NCBI GenBank assembly: GCA_009760855.2
Contig: WPIO01000012.1
Span: 3,812,501-3,876,500 of the forward strand
Origin: Cristatella mucedo
Taxonomy: Eukaryota; Bryozoa; Phylactolaemata; Cristatellidae
DNA length: 64,000 bases
Direction of reading: 5' to 3'
Position 1 is the first letter of the stretch. Each line of letters opens with the position of its first letter. A program made the position numbers and the translations under genes. The notes below the pieces were generated by a model. It searched no databases. It was not told where the DNA came from and worked only from the letters and a program-made list of their open reading frames with translations. Positions 32,351-41,945 of the stretch are shown in pieces.

Positions 32351-32531
32351 GGTGAGCCGCGATGGTTTACTAGGTAAGGCTGGTGCTTTTCAGTTCGCCT
32401 CGGTCCCGAGGTCGCGGATTCGAATCCTATACGTTGGGCGATCCTTTGTGACCGCTGCAAGTGGAGGTAATAGTCGTACAGGCTCTTCTGTCGCTATACA
32501 AAAGAGGTTGTTAAATCAGTTAGTATTTCTT
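32351..32531 (+). mobile_element. tRNA-derived SINE, well preserved
   Basis: The tRNA-like head GTGAGCCGCGATGG...CTAGGTAAGGC holds the A box and GGATTCGAATCC the B box. Between them GCCTCGGTCCCGAGGTCGCG forms a strong hairpin. The body has GCTCTTCTGTCGCTATACAA, and the copy ends GTTAAATCAGTTAGTATTTC. It lies 80 bp upstream of a candidate signal-peptide exon. Confidence 0.88.
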
Positions 32532-32609
32532 GCAGCAGCCTTACCCATCAAGTGCTCTTCAAAATTCGCACTGGTTTCCTTTAAACTGAACTTTAGTTTA
32601 CATTACATT

Positions 32610-33362
32610 ATGTCGCAGTTACAATTGCTTTATTTTCTCCTTTCGATTATACTGATGCAAAGCCTTTCGTGTAAGCAACTTCAGCCAGAATTTGGTGCTG
32701 TAATTTTAATCTTAGTCCCAAAGAAAAAAAAAGGACACAGTGGGGGCGAAGAGTTTTTAGGTCTCATATGACGTGCGATATAATAAAATCAAGTGTGAAT
32801 TTTCAAATTTTCCTACTCTGTAACCCTTGCAAGAACTTGGCCAAATGTTTCACCAGTAGAATTTGTTAACGAAGTAGTACAAATCTTAGTACGCATGGCC
32901 GAGTCCATAGTCTCTTGTCATTAGCTCTTACTTACTACGTTGTTCTAAAATATCTTTATGTTACTCAAACACCGAAAGTTTTTTCAAAATGCAAATTCTT
33001 GTGTTTATCCAACATGATTGAGCAGGCTGTCATAAATGACATGCATCTCCATCCACTTCCTCACATCCGCTTCCCTTTTCCACTGAGTTTTCTTACCTGC
33101 TTAATGCTCGCCAAGTATTGTTCAATGAAGATTTTCAAAAACTCAGTACTTGGATTGAACAAATTTGTCAGCAGCTGATCATATCCTGATTTGACCACAA
33201 TCGGATAAAGCTAAAAATCTACCTTCTCTTCCCAGCCTGTGTTGCGTCCGAATTAAATATCCATTGTATGCTCGGGTGTTATAAAACTGTGCACATTGGT
33301 ACCAAAGGGAAGAGCACTATGTTTTTATATAGCCTCCGGGTGAGCTTGGCCTTTTTCTGCTG
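32610..33362 (+). CDS. Candidate small secreted protein (two exons)
   Basis: Exon 1 (32610-32670) begins ATG and encodes the 20-residue hydrophobic leader MSQLQLLYFLLSIILMQSLS, ending in phase 1 at a GTAAGC donor. A phase-1 intron directly after a leader is typical of secreted proteins. The next good acceptor (TTCTCTTCCCAG, exon from 33236) continues in frame with a serine, then a Cys-containing stretch with CVASELNIHCMLGCYKTVHI. It either stops at TGA 33360-33362 (about 62 residues) or leaves at a strong donor CGG|GTGAGC (GT at 33340) towards further exons. I recognise no domain. The phase agreement, leader and both splice sites are visible; the gene itself is inference. Confidence 0.35.
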
Positions 33363-33425
33363 ACTATGCGATGCTTAAGTGCGTACGATGGGTCAATGCG
33401 TGCTACTAACTAGGGGTCTTACTAT

Positions 33426-33763
33426 TTAGTGGTCGTGTCTTCTATTGTGTTTTGGCCTGCTTGTAAAAGCGAGATATCTTACGTCAATATAACTTTTGCT
33501 AATTCTAGTACACAACACGCTTCTTAGAATTTTTAGATACGGTTTAACACTCAGCTCATCCTTAGCCTGAGCGGCAAGTAAGGCATTGGTGTCTCTAAAT
33601 TCTATTCCAGTCACCGTCTTTCTTTTCTCCACCATTTGCAGACTGGCTGGCTGAGACGGGCTGCTTTTGCTGATGCCACGGCCCCGATAGGTTTTAACAG
33701 CACTTGTGTTACCAGCTGTAATATCTGCTAATACTCGCGTGCAAAGCAAAATAAGCTCCTCCT
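33426..33763 (-). CDS. Candidate exon of unknown protein
   Basis: A minus-strand frame opens after a good acceptor (CTGCTTCTTACAG, exon from 33763). It reads coding-like sequence with EELILLCTRVLADITAG, KTYRGRGISKSS, QMVEKRKTVTGIEFRDTNAL and KDELSVKPYLKILRSVLC up to a stop. Charged and polar composition without low complexity favours real coding. No family is recognised, and neighbouring exons on this strand were not found. Confidence 0.3.
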
Positions 33764-34436
33764 CTGTAAGAAGCAGCTGAAAATTCGTCTCAGGTTTAGA
33801 TTGTCAAAAACCACCCTGTGTCAGTTTAAAATCAATCCCAATCAGTACGTTTTCCACACGCTGGCTAACCGAAACAATATCCTTAGCCAGTGTAGTACGC
33901 ATATTATAATTTATCTAGTAAGCATATCTTAATTTACATTAGCATTCAATGAGCAGTTTGGATATTATCAATCCACCGGTTCTTTTTCACCATCAACCGA
34001 ACATGTAACGTTTAGTAGCAGCATCCGTGAGAGTTCTCAGCTGCTGCAGGCGATGCATTTACTAACTGGTTCAAAAACCAGTAGCGACCAGAGGTTTTGC
34101 CCTCGGTTGAAGCTCAATGTATCAACGACGTTCTCGGCAGAGCTAACCTATTAAACTGTAAGCTAAAACAAAATGTGCTTTTTGGCAGTCGGTGTAATTT
34201 AACTTTGGTGTCATTGTCAAATTTGTTGAAAATTAGAACTGTTTTAAAACGGCGCTATACATTTGTAAGGCTTACATTGCTTCTATCAGAATGGTGTGCT
34301 GCATTTGAGTCTGCAATATCACTTTCTGTTTTTATTAGCGTTTTTCCGTATTTTAGCGACGAATTAGAAGACTGTTTCATTGTAAAGTTGTATATTTTAA
34401 CACCTCTTTTAAGGTAAGATTCACTACCTTTGAAAG
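33764..34436. other. Upstream region of the GT31 gene
   Basis: AT-rich; no clear TATA box or known motif. It should hold the promoter and 5' UTR of the galactosyltransferase gene. Confidence 0.35.
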
Positions 34437-35603
34437 ATGTCCGAATCGGCAAAGATTGTCTACCGACTACTGGTTCCACTTGTTGCGGCTGCAGGTCTCT
34501 CTGCTTTCTTGTACATATTTTTGCTGGCCGATACACGTTCAATTAACCATCGGTACAAGCCAGTGGTCGTTAGTCAACAGCACTATGGTAATTTGTCAGT
34601 GTGCCACGGCACGATTGCCACCTCTCCCCCGGTGTCGATGACGGCCTCGAATACAGTGCAGCCGAACTTAGATGTTCCTTCTGTAACTTCCATATTTCTA
34701 TCCAGCACTGCCGATTGGAAGATTTTTCAAACGTTCAAATCCAATAACATAACCACTCCTCAGGATGTCAAAAGGCTTTCACCTGAACAATGCTCAAAGC
34801 TGGAAAAAGTGCTCAGCATTGCCTTTCCGATAGCTTCTAGAGCATTCAAGCTATGTGATAGCTACCAGAAGTCCTTCAACAAGTGCGACTATGCACTCTT
34901 GAGCGACCCAGGGCCTTGCGACAGGAACCTTGTGTCAACCATTATCGTCGTGCCTTCACTCCCACAATCGGCGTCGAGAAGAATGGGCATCCGGGAAAGG
35001 CTTCGAAACTTCCGCCTCGCAGGTTATAGGCTGGTTTTCATTACGGGACACTCCCCGGCTTCGTCTGAAAATGAGCTCAGAAAAGAGGCAGCTACTTACG
35101 GCGACATAATTTGGGCCGACTTCTGGGAGGATTATGATAATCTAACTATTAAGACCATAGTTATGCTTCGCTGGGTTGAAAGTAATTGCCTTTCAGCACG
35201 TTACGTTGTCAAAGCAGACGATGATGTTTACTTGAATATGGTCAACTTGGAAGCCTTGTTGAATACCAATAGCAGCAGACATCGAACGGTAATGGGTTTT
35301 ATTGGATTTAATGAGAAGCCTTACAGTAATATGGATTCGAAGTGGTATATGCCCGCCTACATGTTCGACAAAGATACGTATCCTCCTTTCGCACATGGAC
35401 CATGCTATGTACTCACGACAGACATCCTGCAAGAAGTAAACAGAGTTGCTTTAACTCTAGCTTATATGCATCTTGAGGACATATTTCTTGCTGTTTGTAT
35501 AAGCTTTTTGAGTGAAGTAAGCTATGCCAACATCCCACATTACATCGCTGGTAGTTGCAGCGTCACCCAGGCTGTAGCCTGCCACGGCTGTGCATGCTCC
35601 TAA
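34437..35603 (+). CDS. Beta-1,3-galactosyltransferase-family glycosyltransferase (GT31), single exon
   Basis: The product is probably a Golgi type II membrane enzyme that adds galactose or N-acetylglucosamine in beta-1,3 linkage to glycans. It has 388 residues, near the family norm. A short cytoplasmic tail and a signal anchor span residues 8-30. A stem follows to about 165, then the catalytic domain. Visible family motifs are VVPSLPQSASRRMGIRERLR (171-190), DFWEDYDNLTIKT (228-240), KADDDVYLN (259-267, the metal-binding DxD site), YPPFAHGPCYVLT (315-327) and LEDIFLAVC (346-354). The usual GGGYV glycines are replaced by GPCYV, and the glycine after EDV(Y/F) by Ala, so substrate choice may be unusual. 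No intron is seen, in contrast to the spliced TNF-type gene. ATG at 34437 is the first that includes the anchor. The acceptor cannot be told from sequence. Confidence 0.9.
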   Translation: MSESAKIVYRLLVPLVAAAGLSAFLYIFLLADTRSINHRYKPVVVSQQHYGNLSVCHGTIATSPPVSMTASNTVQPNLDVPSVTSIFLSSTADWKIFQTFKSNNITTPQDVKRLSPEQCSKLEKVLSIAFPIASRAFKLCDSYQKSFNKCDYALLSDPGPCDRNLVSTIIVVPSLPQSASRRMGIRERLRNFRLAGYRLVFITGHSPASSENELRKEAATYGDIIWADFWEDYDNLTIKTIVMLRWVESNCLSARYVVKADDDVYLNMVNLEALLNTNSSRHRTVMGFIGFNEKPYSNMDSKWYMPAYMFDKDTYPPFAHGPCYVLTTDILQEVNRVALTLAYMHLEDIFLAVCISFLSEVSYANIPHYIAGSCSVTQAVACHGCACS

Positions 35604-35607
35604 TAAA
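35601..35607 (+). promoter_or_regulatory. Poly(A) hexamer overlapping the GT31 stop codon
   Basis: The sequence TAATAAAG combines the TAA stop (35601-35603) with AATAAA (35602-35607). If used, the 3' UTR would be only a few tens of bases. Confidence 0.6.
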
Positions 35608-36331
35608 GTTTTTCTGCATTCGCTGACCTTGGCCTGTCGCATCTCCAAGGGAGCTTGCGTACGGACACACTGTAGAGTGGTGCTCGTGTCTTCATTTTTA
35701 CTAGGATTACGTTTGTACAAATAACGAATGTTTCGGCAGAGCTCAAGTGCGTAGTGACTAGTGCATTGGTATATAAAATAATTTGAAGCAAAGAAGACTG
35801 AAATGAGCCTATTCACGGTAGGGCTGAGAGCAGGAACGATTTTCCTTGAGCGAGGAATGATGCTACCTCTGGCCTTCCTTGCTGTGGCTCTACCGGTTGG
35901 GCTGTTGAGGCTGAGTTCATCTTCTCTAAACAAAGGATTCAAGTTTACGCAAGCTGACAATAGAATATTCGATCCGATTTCCGGTCCAAACTGCGTCAAA
36001 GCTTTCTTGCTTTTTAATTTCGCGCCGATTTGAGAAGCATTTGTGTTTGCTGTGGATGGCGATCGATGACCGGACTTAGTGGTCCATCAGCGCAGGTCTT
36101 CTGAGGTTAAGGAAAACTGCTTTCGCATGCATGGTGCACTCTAGCATTCCTTGATGCTATTGAATGGCTATGCAAGCATATGTTGAATGCAGCGTTGTAG
36201 GCAAAGTTAATGAGTAACTTTTTTTAAGTGAGAACAACTGCGAGGCGTTTCATGGACAACGAACGGCAAGAATGCTAAACCTCGGCCATAGAAAAATCTC
36301 AAAGCCTCTGGCTTTTTTTTGTGCTCTGCAG
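35608..36331. other. Unassigned stretch after GT31
   Basis: An ATG-led plus frame (35803-36033) has a hydrophobic segment PLAFLAVALPVGLL. A minus frame overlaps it (35457-35999). Neither is recognised. Confidence 0.3.
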
Positions 36332-36521
36332 ATTGAGCAATCAAGAATTTGTTCGTCTTCGGGACAGAAAACGTTTTCCTCGAGCAGAATTGATCCTGCC
36401 CATCACTTTAGCATCGTCGGGTAGCCAGGCGACCCAAAAATACATGGATTTTGCTAATGAGCTGTCTAACCATGAGCAATCTTATAATTGGTTTCAAGCG
36501 ATTATAATTCAGAAACCCTGA
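36332..36521 (+). CDS. Candidate terminal exon of unknown gene
   Basis: A strong acceptor (GGCTTTTTTTTGTGCTCTGCAG) precedes a frame with LSNQEFVRLRDRKRFPRAEL, TQKYMDFANELSNHEQ and SYNWFQAIIIQKP before TGA at 36519-36521. AATAAA follows at 36524-36529. The combination of acceptor, clean frame, stop and hexamer favours a real 3' exon. The exon starts with one base of a split codon. No family is recognised, and the upstream exon was not found. Confidence 0.35.
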
Positions 36522-36529
36522 ATAATAAA

Positions 36530-38264
36530 AATCTCGGCGTCCCTAGTCTGGCTGATTTAGCACGCCATCCTTTCAATATCTCATGATGGTGAACGCTTCT
36601 ACTCACCCGCTCACGTTGCATCGGAACGGATGTCCGAATAGGAATCACGTAGCGTTTAGCATCTCTCAGCCGCTGTTGCGAGCTACAGGACTGCAGGTCG
36701 TTACTCTTTAAAGCCACGTGCAGCTAGTCAAATATCCTGGACATCACCTCATGGCAAAGACATGCCCTGGTTTTGCTTAGAGAGAGAAAGGGAGAGATCA
36801 AAACTTTGCTCCCGGCCCATTTTGGGAGACGTCAGCGTTCGAAGAACACGGTCTAGTTCCGCAAGTGCACTGTCGGTATGGCGGGCGCGCGCGAAAGCTA
36901 GAGCTAGCGTACAGCGAGCGAACATGCGGCGGCGACGTCAAATGACGAGTTAGAGGAAGCTGACCGCCAGCGTGCACGTAGCGCTACGATGCATTTCTAA
37001 GTTGACGCAGAAATTTATTCGTTTGCACATTTGTCAGAAAATTTCCGCACGAGCGACATATTGTTAATAGAAAAGTACGCGATAAATTTGGCTCCGACGG
37101 TACGGAACGCAACGCGCGGTCTAGGTCGCATGTCCGTTGGTTGCACATCGAACGACACACGACACTAGACAAGACCAAGAAAGATCACCCCTCAGCTGCC
37201 ACTACATTGACCAGAGTAGCGACTAACTTTAAATCGCGTTTAGTGCAGCTGTCATTTCCGGTCAAATCAATTGCTCGGAGGTGGTTTCGGGGCTTAAAAA
37301 AGTGCTTGAACTAGCGTGTGGTGCACCACCACCTGCTTCCTGTGAGTCGTCTTCTCGTTTAAGTGCACGCAATTCTACGCTCTATTGCGTTTTGCTGGTC
37401 ATCTTGCTTAGCTTTGCTAGCTCGATCTTGACCTTGGTAATGCCAGTTGGCTCAGGGTATGCAATTTTTAATACATTTCACTTAAGTGCAACTGTGGCTC
37501 ACGTACCTGCATGTAGACCACACTTAAAGTATCACTGCACCATAAATCAAAGTCATAACAAAGAGACGACATTTAAGGAGATGCCAAGAGTCCACCTGTT
37601 CGTCGTAGTGACTTTTCCTCTAGCGAAAATCGTTCTTTATGCACTCTGGTACTAAAATTGTGCTCTTTTTATCACTAACCCGTTGTATACTTCTTTTCCT
37701 GCAGCTATAAATGGCCGGTTCAGAAATCCATAAAGTTGTATTGTTGCTTCTGTCAGCCGTCAGTGCTGTTTTAGCTATGCAAAGTCTATCAGAAACCGAA
37801 AACTGACAAACAAGATCGACAAACTAGAACCAGAAGCGAATCGCATTCTGCACGGAACTTTTAGCGGCTGTAGCTTTCTGGTATAGTTTCTAAGTAGACT
37901 AAATAGTTTCAATTGTGTTTACTTGAGCGAAACGTATCGTTACCGTGCATAATAAAACTTAAATACACATTGGCAGGCCAAAGCTTCTACGAGCCTCTCT
38001 CAGCCACGACCACAACGTTTTCGCATTTAGGCTATTGATTTTCAATTGCAACTCTCGACGACTAAACCAGCGCAGCTTCAAGGACAAAAGAGATCGCTGT
38101 GCTCTGCACCCGTCTGGCAAGGTAGACGTAATTTGCGAGCTCTTTTGGTTTCAACTTCCACGAAAAGCTGCGTCATTTTAAACGTCCCACGAGCGCATTG
38201 TACGGCCGCTGACGACTTTAAATTTAGTTTCGCTGCTGCCTTCCGCTCCAGAATGCCCACTCGG
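36530..38264. other. Unassigned 1.7 kb
   Basis: A plus frame at 37281-37655 has a hydrophobic run (VLLVILLSFASSILTLV) but starts with GTG and matches nothing known. The CpG-rich block at 36.8-37.2 kb is not assigned. Confidence 0.35.
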
Positions 38265-38411
38265 ACGATTTTTCTTTGTAATGAGAATGAAACAGCTAAA
38301 TTATTGTCCATACAGGACCTGAGGGCACGAGGAGGCTGAAACTGGGTGCATCAGTTTAGCTAGGTACGAAGGAGTCAAGCCGTGGCGGGCCTTGTGGGTC
38401 AGCATAAGAAC
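38265..38411 (-). mobile_element. LINE-B fragment fused to the end of a second copy
   Basis: Reads THKARHGLTPSYLAKLMH and a VLYGQ block of LINE-B in minus orientation. It begins directly where the 3' end of the next copy stops, so two same-orientation pieces are joined. Confidence 0.65.
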
Positions 38412-39640
38412 TTTGCATCTGTAACTTCACAAAGCCATTAGGACTATGAGGGTGTTACGAAGGAGAATTTTGTATAGCGCACTCAAAGCCTAAGCGTCTT
38501 TCGGAACGCATACGGTAGCCAGCAGACTTCATATCACGTAACAAAGAAAAAGTGAGAAGCATAGCAGAGTCAGGAGAGCAGTTGAGGTAGTAAGTAGCGT
38601 GGAAGTAGCAGCTCATGACCGCTGAAAACGATGAGATATAGTTGGCAGCAGGAGAGAAGTTGTCATTGCGTAAGAATTGTGGAAGCAAGTTCCACAGTCT
38701 GCCAACTATATCTCATCGTTTTCAGCGGTCATGAGCTGCTACTTCCACGCTACTTACTACCTCAACTGCTCTCCTGACTCTGCTATGCTTCTCACTTTTT
38801 CTTTAAAGCTTCTGTCGCCAAAGGTATTTAAGCTGAGGAATGGAACAGCTAATTTATTGTCCACACAGTACCTGAGGGCGCGAACAGGCTGAAACTGGTG
38901 CAGCAGTTCAGCTAGGTATGAAGGAACCAAGACGAGGCGGGCCTTTTGGGTCAGCGTAAGACCTTTGCTCTGTATTCGTTGCTGAACCGGCATCCACCCT
39001 AGCTCTTTCAGCAAAGGAGACACTTGGTCAAACCTCTGGGACGAGAAAACTATCTTTGCAGCTATATTCATAACCAGCTGCAACGGCCTAGTTTCTTTTT
39101 TTGATAGGCTAGCCAAAATGGAATTACAATAATCTAGAGGCAGAACTAAGGCGCTGGTTAAATTTTCTGCAAGTAACTGAGGGAGCCAGCTCCAAATCTT
39201 GGATAGGGATCGGACGTGATGGTTAGCTGTAGAAGCAATCTTCGGCTGAAGCTTTTAAAATTAGGCAGCTATCAAAAACGACACCTAAATTTTGAGCACG
39301 TAGTAATGGTCGCACAACATCATCACTTATTGTAAGAGTAAAGCCTTTTAATCCAATCATACGCCTGAGGTGTCCTATGAGCAGTAGTTCGTTTTTATCG
39401 TCATTTCGTTTCAAGAAGTTTTCCGACATCCATGATCGAATGTCGGCAACGCAAGCATTCAGTTATCAGTTTCTGCAGCAGATTCCGACGATTTGAATGA
39501 AAATTACAGCTGAGTATGGTCAGCCTAAAAGTGATATCCTAACCCACGAGCCTTCATCACTTTTCCCAGACGTTGAGTATAAATGAAGAACCGCAAGGGA
39601 CTGAGGACGGACCCTTGAGGAACTCCACAGGTGACCAGTG
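38412..39640 (-). mobile_element. LINE-B copy carrying an inverted internal duplication
   Basis: Read on the minus strand from 39640 it encodes a decayed PQGSVLSPLRFFIYTQ block, a GLGYHF.ADHTQL block and MSENFLKRNDDKNELLLIGH. Further on come QNLGVVFDSCLI, QRIQSKGLTLTQKARLVLVP, YLAELLHQFQPVRALRYCVD and FGDRSF. There the order is broken by a reversed 104-bp segment, after which LWNSLPQFLRND, SCYFHATYYLNCSPDSA and the 3' UTR follow in normal orientation. Several stops are present. Confidence 0.88.
38543..38804. repeat. Perfect 104-bp inverted repeat with 54-bp spacer
   Basis: Positions 38543-38646 are the exact reverse complement of 38701-38804; I compared them base by base and found no mismatch. 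The spacer (38647-38700) itself contains GTGGAAGCAAGTTCCAC. Both arms encode the same LINE-B segment in opposite directions. Confidence 0.95.
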
Positions 39641-39654
39641 ACAGTAAAAATAAG

Positions 39655-39722
39655 AATACACTTGATAAAGCGCCCTCGGATGACTCAATCTCTTTCTAGG
39701 CACTTTATATGTGCCACGTGTG
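39655..39722 (-). mobile_element. LINE L2-A 3' tail
   Basis: ATACACTTGATAAAGCGCCC and ACTCAATCTCTTTCTAGGC mark the reversed 3' end. It stops after about 68 bp. Confidence 0.75.
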
Positions 39723-40823
39723 TGAGACCTGAACTCCACACGACATCTTTAAGCTACCAGGAATCGGTCTACATCCGGTCGTACGTATCTGGTTATTCGA
39801 CGCGCGCACTGGAAATTTGCCGCTCGAAGCCTGCTTCTAGTGAATCCGAGCCATATACCTTACACCCGCCCAATCCTTCATCTCTCAGGCCTCCATCTAC
39901 ACTCGTCCACTTCTTGAGAAATCGCACTTTTCCCCTTGTCCACTTACGGAACAGCAACGGATTGAGCAAGTGCGCTTTTTCCGCTTCCTCCGATACGACG
40001 GACATTAGAAGATAGCAGCTAGAGTATATAGTCCGCTCTTTCGCTGCCGGCAGCTTTCGCACGACGGCACTTGCTGTGGCTCTATCGTTGAGCGTAGTAG
40101 CGCCTATTACTTCGTGCATTGGCCGAGTAGCTAGCGGCATGGACTATGCTCTTTGGTCCTTTGCTGCTTAAAAATTTCGGCGCCTGACTGCTGATTTTCC
40201 GGCTCGGACTTTGTGCCTTAGCCAGGCTCTGATCTTACTTGAACGCCGCCGTACGAGAGCTACTCGCAACGCGTTCCGTAAAGCAGCACCAGACGGCCGG
40301 CTCACGCCATGCGAGCTTGCTACGGATGCGGACTAACGGAAGTAGAAGCCAGCCAGCTGTGCCCCGCTCTTTCGACGGACCGGAAATTGACTATAGGTAT
40401 TATTTATTGAAAGCCTTCCTATGATTGGCTGCTCAGGTTAGGTCAAGTTCTGCGCCCTCTCTTGGCTCAATCCTGGCTACACCTCAATCAGTGTACATCC
40501 GCTCGGAATTGCAGTCCACTCATTCACCCTCCGATAACGCTTTTGGACCCGCAGATGAAAAGTGCCGTGCTCAATGACTCATCGGTGCATCATTGCCAGA
40601 GTGACGGATACTAGCAATATCATCCGGCAGAGCCGGCGGCACTCCTATCTGCGTTCTTCAGCGGTGCATTCTTCCTCTCCGACTACGTCATACGAGCTTC
40701 GTCCAGCTCCCAGAGCACTCAAATCCACTGCTGCAGCAAGCCGAGCGTCAGCTGATTCTCTGAGCCGTACGGTGCGGCTCGTCTGTCAACTCGGCACTCA
40801 CTTTTCCGTTAAAGTAACAGTAC
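39723..40823. other. Unassigned stretch
   Basis: Frames at 39638-40015 (+), 39793-40140 (-) and 40562-40834 (+) overlap or match nothing known. Confidence 0.35.
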
Positions 40824-40975
40824 AGATTAGCTGAATTTTACAGCTTCATTTATGTAGCGGCGGAAGAGCTATTACCACCCCTTGCAGCGGGCACTATAGG
40901 ATTGCCTGTGGCAGGACCGGAATCGACGACCTTGGTCTCGGAATGCGAGACTGCCTTGTCCCTTCGGCTAAGACT
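40824..40975 (-). mobile_element. Decayed tRNA-derived SINE
   Basis: Tail GATTAGCTGAATTTTACAGC, body TTACCACCCCTTGCAGCGGG, a B-box remnant GGACCGGAATCGACGACC and a decayed hairpin CTTGGTCTCGGAATG are in the usual reversed order. Confidence 0.6.
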
Positions 40976-41084
40976 CAGGGATTTCGTCTACAAGTTGGCG
41001 CGGCTCGTAAAGAAGCATCGCTCACTTAAGTGAATCCTCACTTCCGATGGGTACCTGGGTCGAAGCCCACGGGAAAATGTTAGC

Positions 41085-41240
41085 ACATTCAGCAGCTTCG
41101 TTTTCATAGCCAGCGACGAGCCTTAACCGCTACCATCAATGCTTGAACTGGGCAATAAAGGATGGACCATTGCAGGACTTGAACCCACGTCCTTGGTCGT
41201 GAAGAGCAAGCACCTTACCACGGGGCTAAGAACCAGGGAC
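41085..41240 (-). mobile_element. Decayed tRNA-derived SINE
   Basis: GCAATAAAGGATGGACCATTGCAGGACTTGAACCCACG shows the body and B box (GGACTTGAACC), followed by GTCCTTGGTCGTGAAGAGCA and CTTACCACGGGGCTAAG. Confidence 0.7.
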
Positions 41241-41385
41241 GCGAATAAGGGGCTTCCACACATGACCCGGGACTTGGGCTCCAGTCCAGGAGCAGGGCTG
41301 ACCCAGTGTTGATCTCTACTAGCGGGTGAAAGCTTCTAAGGCTCTCTTGATACTATTTGAGTGAAGCTATTAAATGAGCTGCACT
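41241..41385 (+). mobile_element. Probable decayed SINE in plus orientation
   Basis: GAAAGCTTCTAAGGCTCTCTTGATACTATTTGAGTGAAGCTATTAAATGAGCTGC resembles the SINE 3' half. The head is poorly preserved. Confidence 0.4.
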
Positions 41386-41526
41386 TTACTTTGCCTTACT
41401 TATGCACGCATCTGTGAACTTCTCCAGCTTCAGTCACCTCATATTCTCGATCCCACCTTCATCATCTCGTCAAAGCGATACGTTCTCTCTAAAGTTCAGT
41501 ATTTGCCTATATTTTCGGAGCTAATA

Positions 41527-41945
41527 CGGCGACATGTGTTCATACAGCAACGTCAGATCTGCTGCGGACACAGTTCTCACAGGAGGCTGCTCCACATGGT
41601 CGACAGCGCCGCATGTTTGTATTTACTTTAAATAAGCAAGTTTTAATTGTCTTATTAGCCTAGGGTTTACAATTTTGTGTTTACTATTTAATGGTTTATG
41701 TTGTTTTTAGGATACGTGGCTTATGGTTTACTTGTTAGATTTTGTATTTTTGTTTGTATGAGTTGTCGGGTTTAGAGTTTGGGTCTTAGGCTTGAGTATT
41801 TAGGCGTTTGAAAGGAAAAGATTACTAAAAATGTATTTACTTAACCTTAGTACAAAAATACGCTGGAAACCATGTTAAAGAGGCTGCGATTAGCAATGTG
41901 ACCATACCAGATCTGACATTCCTGTGTGAACAAACGACGCCCTAT
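41527..41945. repeat. Imperfect inverted repeat around a TTTAGGG-like core
   Basis: The left arm (about 41527-41633, with TTCATACAGCAACGTCAGATCTG) and the reverse complement of the right arm (about 41853-41945, with TTCACACAGGAATGTCAGATCTG) align over about 90 bp with many substitutions. The 220-bp core contains AGGGTTTAC, GGGTTTAGAGTTTGGG and TCTTAGG, like decayed telomere-type units. The element type is unknown. Confidence 0.5.

Noticed and set aside
32351-32531. Functional tRNA genes at the sites with A and B boxes
   Set aside because: The same sequence recurs with a common 3' body and tail, and the arms do not fold as a complete tRNA, so these are SINEs.
37281-37655. Membrane protein gene
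   Set aside because: Starts with GTG and has one hydrophobic run, with no splice context, family match or other support.
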